In this document: positions 8,580 to 17,000 of the stretch, one piece after another
Position numbering within the stretch: the stretch's first letter is position 1
How the letters are laid out: each line of letters opens with the position of its first letter
From: Halobaculum sp. MBLA0147
Lineage (GTDB): Archaea; Halobacteriota; Halobacteria; Halobacteriales; Haloferacaceae
Assembly (NCBI RefSeq): GCF_041361345.1
Contig: NZ_JBGKAD010000003.1
Coordinates: forward strand, 186,001-250,000
Length of the DNA: 64,000 bases
Direction of reading: 5' to 3'
Program-made: the position numbers and the translations under genes
The notes under the pieces: generated by a model
The model's input: the letters and a program-made list of their open reading frames with translations, nothing else
Databases searched by the model: none
What the model was told of the DNA's origin: nothing

Positions 8580-8957
8580 TCAGGCGGGTGCCTCGGTCTC
8601 GATCCACTCCGTCGCGTCTGGGATCGTCTCCGCGGTCTCCGAAGTCAGGCCGTCTACCTCGAGGTTCGCCGTCACCGCCAGGGCAGTGATCCCGTCCGAG
8701 ACCCACACCATCTTCTCGACACCGGCGCGCTCGATCAGCGACGACTACCGCGTCTCGATGTGCTCTTGGAACCCGGAGTCGAGACGGAGATCGTCGTTCA
8801 ACACGACCACGGACCCCTCGATCGACGAGTCCGTGTGTATCTCGACCCACCGCTCTTCCAGGTCTCCGAGTACCTCGTCGTCTCCGTCCCACTCGCGCAT
8901 GTTCCAGATCACGTACTCGCCGCGTCGCTCGGTCTCGACTGGGAGGTTTGAGACCAT
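8580..8957 (-). pseudogene. SpoIIAA/STAS-like small protein gene interrupted by one in-frame TAG
   Basis: From ATG 8957 the frame codes for 70 residues (MVSNLPVETERRGEYVIWNM...) and then meets TAG at 8745-8747. The same frame continues without a break for another 54 residues to TGA at 8580-8582, including VEKMVWVSDGITALAVTANL. Both halves have haloarchaeal codon usage and read as one 125-aa protein resembling the SpoIIAA-like/STAS-fold family, in which a Trp (TGG) would fit at the TAG. The simplest explanation is a TGG to TAG nonsense mutation or a base-call error. The family assignment is from pattern memory and is moderate; the broken single frame is directly visible. Confidence 0.7.
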
Positions 8958-9490
8958 GCGATCTCCAAGTATCGTACAATGTTAACAGCTACCACTGTGT
9001 GCTCAGAACGGGCACGACCGTCGTCGCGACCTGTGGTGACGCGGTCGACGGACGACGCTCGTTCCCTCTCGCTCACTGTCTTCGGTGTCTCACCCGTCTC
9101 CTCCTCTCGCCACTTCCCAGTCTCTCCGTCTCCTCCTCTCGCCACTTCCCAGTCTCTCCGTCTCCTCCTCTCGCCACTTCCCAGTCTCTCCGTCTCCTCC
9201 TCTCGCCACTTCCCAGTCTCTCCGTCTCCTCGACACTCTCTTCGTCTCCTGTGGTGTCATCCTCCGGAGCTCCCCGTCCCCGTCGGTCCGCCGACCGTCG
9301 CGGTGGCCGCCGAGAGAGTCACCTCCAGAACCGCTAAGAGCCGTCGGCCCCTGAGTGCCGGACGGATGTCACCGACAGACACGAGCGGCGTCGTCGGGCG
9401 TCGCACACACCCGTCGCGGCGAGGCGCCCACGGACGGTCACCGACGGACCCGGAGAACGTGTCGACGCTGTCGTCGCGAGGTGGTGGCCG
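8958..9490. other. Intergenic stretch with polypyrimidine minisatellite
   Basis: 533 bases without a convincing gene between the broken SpoIIAA-like gene and a small membrane-protein gene. The plus strand of about 9061-9250 is strongly C/T rich and holds a 32-bp tandem repeat. An AT-richer stretch around 8968-8990 could serve as a promoter for the minus-strand gene. No RNA gene was recognised. Confidence 0.5.
9095..9231. repeat. 32-bp tandem repeat, four perfect copies plus partial
   Basis: The unit begins CGTCTCCTCCTCTCGCCACT and repeats exactly at 9095, 9127, 9159 and 9191, with a 9-base partial copy at 9223. The plus strand is almost pure pyrimidine, so the opposite strand is polypurine. 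Such tracts can form triplexes or slip during replication. The 32-base unit is not a multiple of three and no gene uses it. Confidence 0.92.
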
Positions 9491-9832
9491 GTGACGCTCT
9501 CGCAGCCACTCCAGCTGGCACTCGTACTCGGGGTGATGCTGGTGGGAGGGACGCTGTCGAACCTCGTCGGCCGCGAGGACCCACCGGTCGAGACACCTTG
9601 GCCCGGTCGGTGGGCGGCGGCGCTGTCCGCGGTGGCCGCCCCGTGGCTCCTCCTCCGGTCGGGGACGCTCCCGTCGGTCGATCTCGTCGACGACGCGACG
9701 CTGGCGGTGATCGTGTCGGTGGCACTGTTGCTCGTCTCCTACCACGTCGTCGGTGTACCGGGACAGCGCGACGACGAGGACGACGACCCACCGGGCGCAG
9801 ACGACTTGGCTGGCGGTCCGGGCTCGCGGTGA
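9491..9832 (+). CDS. Small integral membrane protein, unknown function
   Basis: 113 aa from GTG 9491. Three hydrophobic segments are visible (about residues 7-24, 41-56 and 68-88), followed by an acidic, soluble C-terminal tail (DDEDDDPPGADD). No recognised domain. It lies upstream of the transducer/opsin-like pair in the same direction, with a 133-base gap, so co-transcription is possible but not shown. Codon usage matches its neighbours. Confidence 0.65.
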   Translation: MTLSQPLQLALVLGVMLVGGTLSNLVGREDPPVETPWPGRWAAALSAVAAPWLLLRSGTLPSVDLVDDATLAVIVSVALLLVSYHVVGVPGQRDDEDDDPPGADDLAGGPGSR

Positions 9833-9965
9833 GTCGTGTGGCGGCGGTGAACTGGTGAGTCGACTCTAACAGACGAGTACCGAAGCCGACGGTCGTCTAA
9901 CTAGATAGACTGGCTGGAGAGTCCGAGCCGCCACGGATAAGAGGCACTGTCGCACACGGAGAGTC

Positions 9966-11627
9966 GTGATACGGCGCGTTCGACGGCAGTACACCTACCG
10001 GTTGGGAGCCGCACTCGCCGTGGCGGCGCTGGCGACGGTCCTGTTCGGCGCGGGGTTCGCGGCGTACGGGACCGGCGCCGGAGTCCCAGTCTCGGAGGTC
10101 GTGATCGCCGTCTGTTTCGTCGCCGTGCTCCACCTCGGCGTGCTCGGGGTGGTGCTCGGCGGCGACGTGGCGACGGAGTTGAGTCGGCTGACGGCCGCGG
10201 CGGAGGCGGTCGGCGACGGCGACTTGGACGTGGACCCACGGAGTCGGCGCAGCGACGAGATCGGCGAGTTGGGCGACGCACTCGCGGAGATGCGCGACTC
10301 GCTACGGACCGCCTTCGACGAGTCCGAGCGAGCCCGCGAGGAGGCGGAGGCGGCCCGCGCCGACGCCGAGGCGCAGACGGAGTCGTTGTTGGCGGCCGCC
10401 GAGGAGGTCGGGGCGGCGCTGGAGGCCGTGGCGGACGGCGACCTGACGCACGAACTCGACACGGACGCCGACGAGGCCGCCGTCGCGCGGATCGCGGACG
10501 CCTACGAGGCGATGGCGACGGACCTCTCGGCGACCGTCGACCGGATCAGGACGTTCGCGGCCGACGTGGAGGAGACGGCGACCGCGACGGCAGAGGACGC
10601 GGCGCAGGCGGCGCGGGACCACCGCGAGTTGGCCGCCGAGATCCGGGACGCGGCCGACGGCGTGACCGCCGCGGCGGACAGACTCGCGACGGTCGCGGAG
10701 GACGTGGGCGACGTGTCTGCGACGATCGAGGAGGTCGCCGCGACCAGCGACGAGGTGGCCGACCGAGCCGCCGCAGGCGGCGAGGTGGCGGCGACCGGCG
10801 CGGACCGTAGCGAGGCGGCCGTCGCGGCGATGGAGACGGTCGAGACGCGCGTGGAACGGCTCGACGAGTTGGTGGCGCAGTTGGACGAGCGGATGGCCGA
10901 CGTGGAGGAGACGACGGACCTCGTCGCGGACGTGGCCGAACAGACGGACGTGCTCGCGTTGAACGCGAACGTCGAGGCCGCACGTGTCGACGTGGAGGGT
11001 GACGGCTTCGGCGTCGTCGCCGAGGAGGTGCGGAGTCTCGCCGAGGAGAGTCAGACGGCCATCGCCGAGATCGAGGCGACGGTCGCCGAGACACGAGCGG
11101 ACGTGGACGAGGTGACCGACGAGACCGCCGCGACCCGCGAACGACTCGCCGAGAGCACCGAGTCCGTCTCGGAGGCCGTCGAGACGTTCCGGGAGCTGTC
11201 CGCGGTCGTCGCGGAGGTCGACGACGCCAGCGACGAGATCGCTCGGGCGACTGACGACGGGGCGGCCGCCGCGGAGTCGGTCGCGGCCGCCGTGAGCGAG
11301 GTACGCGAGCGGGTCGCCGAGGCGGCCGAGGCGGCCCAGTCGCTGGCGGCCCGCGCGGAGGCGACAGCCGAGACGATGGCCGAGTTGGAGACGCGTGCCG
11401 AGGACCTCGTCGACGACACCGTCGAACTCCGGACGATGCTCGACGACTTCGAGACACGGTCGAGTGGCGACGGGCGAGTGGCGCCGGACGCCGCCACGAC
11501 GGAGCCGACGACTGGGGCTTCGACGACTGGAAATTCGACGACTGGGGCTTCGACGACCGGGAGCTCGACGGCTGGGCGGCCGACGAGCGGCTCGGTCGGA
11601 TCGTCCGCGGGAGGTGACGACCGGTGA
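9966..11627 (+). CDS. Two-TM HAMP methyl-accepting transducer (Htr-type)
   Basis: A 553-aa membrane-bound signal transducer. Two TM helices (about 10-33 and 43-66) are separated by a very short extracellular loop, so there is no extracellular sensor domain. A HAMP domain follows (about 67-120), then a second HAMP-like segment (about 145-205). A long coiled coil carries the conserved CheA/CheW-contacting hairpin (EQTDVLALNANVEAARVDVE, then GFGVVAEEVRSLAEE). The C-terminal tail has a Thr/Ser/Gly repeat (TTGAST-like). Two TMs with a short loop is the architecture of HtrII-like transducers that take input from a membrane partner. The gene starts at GTG 9966 and its stop overlaps the opsin-like gene by 4 bases (GTGA), supporting a signalling complex. 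Confidence 0.9.
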   Translation: MIRRVRRQYTYRLGAALAVAALATVLFGAGFAAYGTGAGVPVSEVVIAVCFVAVLHLGVLGVVLGGDVATELSRLTAAAEAVGDGDLDVDPRSRRSDEIGELGDALAEMRDSLRTAFDESERAREEAEAARADAEAQTESLLAAAEEVGAALEAVADGDLTHELDTDADEAAVARIADAYEAMATDLSATVDRIRTFAADVEETATATAEDAAQAARDHRELAAEIRDAADGVTAAADRLATVAEDVGDVSATIEEVAATSDEVADRAAAGGEVAATGADRSEAAVAAMETVETRVERLDELVAQLDERMADVEETTDLVADVAEQTDVLALNANVEAARVDVEGDGFGVVAEEVRSLAEESQTAIAEIEATVAETRADVDEVTDETAATRERLAESTESVSEAVETFRELSAVVAEVDDASDEIARATDDGAAAAESVAAAVSEVRERVAEAAEAAQSLAARAEATAETMAELETRAEDLVDDTVELRTMLDDFETRSSGDGRVAPDAATTEPTTGASTTGNSTTGASTTGSSTAGRPTSGSVGSSAGGDDR

Positions 11628-12406
11628 CTACCACACTACTCCCGTTGCAGGTGGACCAGGCGACGGTGCTGCAGGCGGCCGCCGTCGGGTACGCCGTCGT
11701 CCTCCTGGCGCTGCTGGTCGGCGTCAGACGCGTCGACGCGAGCCTCCGGCGGTACTGCTACCCGCTCGTCCTGCTGGCGGCGCTGGCGACCGTCGACTCG
11801 CTGTGGCAGGCGACCGGTGGCGGGAGTGTGGTCGTGAACGGCAACGCCGTCCGGGTGAGTACGGCAGCGCTGGACGTGTACGCCTACGCCGTGTTGTACG
11901 GCGGGACGACGCTGTTGGCGGGTGCTTCGCGCCGGCTCGTCGCCGCGGTGACCGGCGTCGCGGTCACGATGCGGGTGGCGTTCTCGTTGGGCAACGCCGC
12001 GGCACCGGGCACGACGCTGGCGACGCTGGCGGCCGTCGGCATCCTCGGCGGCTACCCCGTCGTCGTCGCGCTGTACCTGCGCCCGGTGTGGCGCGCGGCC
12101 CAGCGCGTCCCGGCACGACAGCGACTGCTCCACTGGAAGGCGCGCAACCTCCAACTGTTCCTGTTCGGGATGCTGGTGGTGTACGCCTTCCTGCTGTTGT
12201 CCGGACTGATCCAGAACATCGTCGTCAGTCAGGTGCTCGTCCAGTACCCGAACCTGCTGTTCCGCGGCGGCGTCTCGCTGTTGATCGTCCACCGGCTGGC
12301 CGGGTTCGAGGGCCGCGAGTCCCTGCGGCTGGGTGGCGGCGCCGGCGACGCCGGGACGGACTCCAGCGAGTCGGCGAGTGCCGGCGGGGCGGCGGCGGGC
12401 GACTGA
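11624..12406 (+). CDS. Seven-helix opsin-like membrane protein lacking the retinal lysine
   Basis: 260 aa, GTG start at 11624 overlapping the transducer stop. Seven hydrophobic helices fit at about 15-34, 44-64, 79-100, 104-123, 130-152, 175-195 and 204-225, with an Arg-rich first inner loop, which predicts the N-out topology of microbial rhodopsins. Helix 3 keeps an Asp (D84) where the counterion Asp of sensory rhodopsins falls, and helix 6 begins RNLQLFLFG, like the RNL of sensory rhodopsin II helix F. The only lysine in the protein is K172 in the loop before helix 6; helix 7 (QYPNLLFRGGVSLLIVHRL) has none, so no normal Schiff base is possible. Homology to rhodopsins is inferred from topology, local patterns and the transducer-first gene order; an unrelated 7TM sensor is the alternative. 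Confidence 0.6.
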   Translation: MTTTLLPLQVDQATVLQAAAVGYAVVLLALLVGVRRVDASLRRYCYPLVLLAALATVDSLWQATGGGSVVVNGNAVRVSTAALDVYAYAVLYGGTTLLAGASRRLVAAVTGVAVTMRVAFSLGNAAAPGTTLATLAAVGILGGYPVVVALYLRPVWRAAQRVPARQRLLHWKARNLQLFLFGMLVVYAFLLLSGLIQNIVVSQVLVQYPNLLFRGGVSLLIVHRLAGFEGRESLRLGGGAGDAGTDSSESASAGGAAAGD

Positions 12407-12528
12407 GGGGTCGTCGGGGCGAACGGCGGGCGGTCGGGGGTGCCCCGGCGAGTGGTCGCGAACCCCAGTCGGCCGCCAACCCCGTCGCGACCGGAAACGG
12501 CATACCACCGCCGGGAGAACGGTGCGGT

Positions 12529-14016
12529 ATGCGATTCGATCGACAGAGTGGCGTGTTCTGTCACGTCACCTCGTTGCCGGGGCGACACGGCATCGGCGAC
12601 CTCGGCGCGGGCGCGACCGCCTTCCTCGACTTTCTCGACGCGGCCGACCAGTCGCTGTGGCAGGTGTGTCCGCTCGGTCCGACGACGGCCGGGGCGTACC
12701 ACTCCCCGTACCAGACGCTCTCCGGATTCGCCGGGGACCCACTGCTCGTCGCGCTCGACCCACTCGGCGAGCGGGGCTACCTCGGGGACGACGAACTCGA
12801 ACCGCCGGCCGGCGTCGCCACCGACGAGACGCGCTACGACGCCGTGAGCGAGTTCAAACGCGACCGCCTGCGGACCGCCTTCGAGCGGTTCCGCGAGTCG
12901 CCAGCCGACGGCGACCGCGAGGCGTTCGACCGGTTCCGCGAGCGCGAAGCCGCGTGGCTCGACGACTACGCGCTGTTCGTCGCCTGCAAGCGCGCCTTCG
13001 ACGGCGCGCCGTGGACGGAGTGGCCCGAGCCGATCCGGGCACACGACGAGGAAGCCGTCGAGCGCCGTCGCGAGGAGTTCGCCGACGACGTGGCGTACCA
13101 CGCCTTCTGTCAGTGGCTGTTCGACCGGCAGTGGCGCCGCGTCGCGGACGCGGCCCACGAACGCGGGATCGAGATCGTCGGCGACCTCCCCATCTACGTC
13201 GCGTTCGACTCCGCAGACGTGTGGGCGTCGCCGGAGGCGTTCCAGATCGAGGACGGCGAGCCGACGGCCGTCGCGGGCGTCCCGCCGAACCCCGGCGACG
13301 ACGGCCAGCGTTGGGGGAACCCACTGTACGACTGGGACGAACTCGCGGCCCGCGACTACGACTGGTGGCTCGGCCGCCTCCGCCGGCTGTTCGAGTTAGT
13401 CGACGTGACCCGCATCGACCACTTCAAGGGGTTCGACGAGTACTGGGCGATCCCCGGCGACAGCGACGACCCGGCGGACGGGGAGTGGCGCGACGCCCCC
13501 GGCGTCGACTTCTTCGAGACGGTGGAGGCGGAGTTGGGCGAGTTGCCGTTCCTCGCGGAGGACCTGGGCTTCCTCGACGAGTCCGTCGTGGCGCTGCGGG
13601 ACCGGTTCGGGTTCCCGGGGATGCGCGTGCCGGTGTACGCCGACTGGTGTGCGGAGGGGGACCGCTACCAGCCGATGCACTACCCCGAGGACAGCGTCGG
13701 CTACACCTCGACCCACGACACGGACACGTTCGTCGGGTACTACGAGGACCTCCCGGCCGAGCAGCGGGACTGTCTCCACTACAACCTCGGGACGGACGGC
13801 GAGGAGATCCACTGGGACCTGATCGAGGCGGTCTGGAACTCGAACGCCGCGGTGGCGATCGCCCCACTACAGGATCTCCTCGGCCTCGGGAGCGAGGCGC
13901 GGTTCAACACCCCCGGCACCGTCGAGGGGAACTGGCAGTGGCGCGTCACAGAGGAGCAGTTGACCGACGGCGTGGCCGAACGGCTCGCGCGGATCACCGA
14001 CGCGACGCTGCGGTGA
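12529..14016 (+). CDS. malQ: 4-alpha-glucanotransferase (amylomaltase, GH77)
   Basis: Transfers alpha-1,4-glucan segments between maltodextrins, releasing glucose, in the cytoplasm. 495 aa from ATG 12529, the usual size for the family. Conserved blocks are all present: an N-terminal LPG.HGIGDLG loop, SPYQTLSGFAGDPLL, GDLPIYVAFDSADVW, the catalytic nucleophile Asp in RIDHFKGF (about residue 298), the acid/base Glu in LAEDLGF (about 342) and the third carboxylate in STHDTDTF (about 396). The stop is 6 bases from the stop of the convergent glucoamylase gene. With the GH15 and GH13 enzymes nearby it forms a glucan-turnover gene group. No signal peptide. Confidence 0.95.
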   Translation: MRFDRQSGVFCHVTSLPGRHGIGDLGAGATAFLDFLDAADQSLWQVCPLGPTTAGAYHSPYQTLSGFAGDPLLVALDPLGERGYLGDDELEPPAGVATDETRYDAVSEFKRDRLRTAFERFRESPADGDREAFDRFREREAAWLDDYALFVACKRAFDGAPWTEWPEPIRAHDEEAVERRREEFADDVAYHAFCQWLFDRQWRRVADAAHERGIEIVGDLPIYVAFDSADVWASPEAFQIEDGEPTAVAGVPPNPGDDGQRWGNPLYDWDELAARDYDWWLGRLRRLFELVDVTRIDHFKGFDEYWAIPGDSDDPADGEWRDAPGVDFFETVEAELGELPFLAEDLGFLDESVVALRDRFGFPGMRVPVYADWCAEGDRYQPMHYPEDSVGYTSTHDTDTFVGYYEDLPAEQRDCLHYNLGTDGEEIHWDLIEAVWNSNAAVAIAPLQDLLGLGSEARFNTPGTVEGNWQWRVTEEQLTDGVAERLARITDATLR

Positions 14017-14022
14017 CCGCGA

Positions 14023-17000
14023 TCAGACGGAGAACCGCCGCACGGTCGTCCCCGCCTCGTCGAGCGCCGTGTCGGCGGCGGCAGCGACGACGACGTCGTT
14101 CTCGCCGTAGCCGATCTCGACGGTCGCCTCGAACGCGCCGTCGGTCACCTCGACGTACGCGTCGTCTGCCGGCGTGGAGACGGCGACGGCAGCGCCGGTC
14201 GTCTTCCCGCTGACGACCACCTCGTTGCCGCGGAAGCTGGTGTCCACCTGCAGCGCCGGGCTCTCGTCGGGGGCGTGCAGTTCGCGGTCGACGTACCGCT
14301 CCTCGACCGCCGCGGGTGTCTCCGCCGGCCGTCCGGCGTCGATCCCGTGGGCGAGACGGACGTACTGGGCCATCGACCACGCCAGCGGCGTCGCCGAGCC
14401 GGTCCCCTCGCCGTACGCCCAGTCGTAGGCCGTCGACACCTCGCGGTCCCACACCTGCTCGGCGATCATCCGCCCGGAGTTGGCGAACTCCGCCATCGCC
14501 GAGAGCGCCCGCTCGGGTGCGACCAGTTCGTCCGTCGGCTCGTCGCGCCGGAGTTCGTACTCCGCCCGCTCGCCGGTGAGGATCGGCCAGAGGCGACCCT
14601 TCCCCGGCTGCTCGACGGACCACGGCGCACCCATGTCGCCCTGCTCGACCTCGCCGTAACCGTCGCCGTTGTAGCGGTAGAACGCCGCCCCCGCGGGCAG
14701 GTCGACGCGGATCTCGTCGTCCACCACGTCGAGGGAGGTCTCCAGTACGTCGTCGTCCCACGGCCGGATGCCGAGCCGCGCCAACTCCAGGAAGCCGGCG
14801 TCGATCACGTTCCGCTCGTCCAAGCGTGGCCCACCGTTCGCCAGCGTCCGGTGGTGACCCGCGTCCGGGTCGCCGTCGCGGGTCACCCGGAGGTAGTACG
14901 GCGTCTCCGTGTGACGGTCCGTCCCGGTGGTCGTCGCGGTCCACTCCTCGACGCGGTTGGCCCAGCTGTCCGCCACCGCGCGGTACACCAGCGCGTCCGA
15001 GTCGTGGCCGGTCGCGGCGGCCAACTCGCTTGCGGCGACGAGTCCGGCGATCTCCGCGGCGATGGTCGACGGGGAGTAGCCGGACTCCTCCTCCCAGCGT
15101 TCCTGGCCGCTCTCGGGGCCGTTCCGGACGACGTAACTCGCAGAGCGGCGGACGTGCTCGTAGTCGTAGGCCACGTCGTCGAACGTCAGCCCCCGCTCGT
15201 GGAGGTGGTACGCCATCACCGCCGGGTAGGCGATGTTGTCCATCTGCTCGCCACCCCAGCGGGTGATCCCGTTGAGGTACGTGTTCTGGGGGATGAACCC
15301 GCGCTCGTCCTGCTGGTAGTTGTAGACGTACGCCACCTGGTCGGCCGCGGTCTCGAGGTCGTCGACCAACTCGAAGGCCGTGAACACCTGGTAGAGGTCC
15401 CGCGACCAGACGAAGTTGTAGCCGTACCCCTTCTCCACGTCGGCGGTGACGGCGTCGCCCCAGGGGACGGACGGCGACGCGATGGAGGCGCCGACGAACG
15501 TCTTGTCTTCGACGGCACGCAGCGTCATCAGTGCCGAGCGGTACTGGTTCGCCAGCCGCTCCTCGTCGGCGACGGCGTCCGGGAGCGGCTTGTCCGCGAG
15601 GAACGACCGCCAGGTGTCGACGTAGCGCTCGCGGACGGCGTCGAACCCGTCGGCGAGTGCGCCCGCCGCCTCACCCAGCGACGCGGACACGTCCGCCTGG
15701 CGAGCGAACCCGAGTGCGAGCGTGTCTCGAACTGCGGTGCCGGTACCCATCCGCCCGACGAGCACGACCCGCTCGTCCGTGATCGAGTCGCGTGTCGTCG
15801 GCGTGACGCCGTCGGTGAAGAACTCGTCGAGCGCGCCGCCGGCACGCCCGACCGTCGCCCAGTCGAACCGGCCGGCGGTCGCCATCGTCGCGGCGACGGA
15901 GTAGCGGTCCCCGTCCTCGTCGACCAACAGCGGTTCGCCGGCCGCCATCCGCTCGTCGGCCGTGTCGGCCCGATCCGCGGGGTCGACCGGCTGGTCGGCC
16001 ACGTCGTCGGCCGTCTCGCCGGTGTACGCCTCCGCGTCGCGGGCGACCAAGTAGTGACTCCCCGGCTCCCCGAGGCGGAGACCCCGGTCCTCCGTCCCGG
16101 TGTTCGTGAGTGCCGTGTCCGCGACGGCGTACAGTTCGTAGGCGTGGTCGTCGCCGGACTCGAAGGTCACGTCGGCGAGGAGCGCGTCGTGGTCCGGGTC
16201 CGTGACGTACTCGACGCGCAGCGACCACTCGTGGCCCCGTCCGTCGCCGGTCTCCGCGATCTCGTGGGCGAACGCCAGGGCGTCGTCCGCGGTCGGTTCC
16301 ACACGTCGCTCGACCGTGTCGTCGGCCGCCGCCGACCCCTCGACGTGACTCCGCGCGGTGTAGGAGTCGTCCTCGCAGACGACCACGAAGTCCAGCGTCC
16401 GGAGGTTCATCAGGTCGACGCGCGGGAACCGCACCTCCGTCAGTGTACCCTCCGTGGCGGTGAACCACACCCGCGAGGGCGTCTCGGTGGTGTGGTCGGC
16501 GGCGGTGCCAACGGCGAACTTCTCGCCGGTCGTCCACTTCGGGCGTTCCGGCGGGCTGTCCGTCTCGCTCGCGCTCGACGGCAGGGCGTCGGCGGCCGAC
16601 AGCAGTGCCGTCGCCTGCAGGCGGTAGCCGTGCGAGAACCCCAGCGGCGTCGCCGAGTCGGCGCTCCCGTCGTCGAACACCTGCTCCGGGAGGTAGCCCG
16701 CGTCCGTCGGCAGCGGCCCCTCGTCCTCGATAGACTCGTAGAGATCGCTCGCCCAGGCGAACAGCGTCGCCGCGTCCGCACTCGCCCGCTCGTGTGGCCC
16801 GCGGTCGCGGTCTGGCGGAGTGGACGTCCCGGTCGACTCGTCGCTCGTCGCCCCCTCCGTCTCGGTCGTCTCACTCGCGTCGGTCGGCTCCGCCGCGTCT
16901 GCCGACGCGTCCGACGAGTCCGCGGTGGCCTCCGCCCGCCCGCCGTCGGGCGCCGCCGCGGCGTCGAGGTGGCCCTCGAAGGCGACGGCGCCGTCTGCGA

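Noticed and set aside
8745-8747. In-frame TAG read as pyrrolysine or selenocysteine
   Set aside because: Haloarchaea are not known to use pyrrolysine, selenocysteine uses TGA, and no specialised genes were seen here. A nonsense mutation or base error is simpler.
8979-9494. Plus-strand frame across the 32-bp minisatellite as a Ser/Leu-repeat protein
   Set aside because: The repeat unit is not a multiple of three, so successive copies fall in different frames, and the remainder has no protein-like composition.
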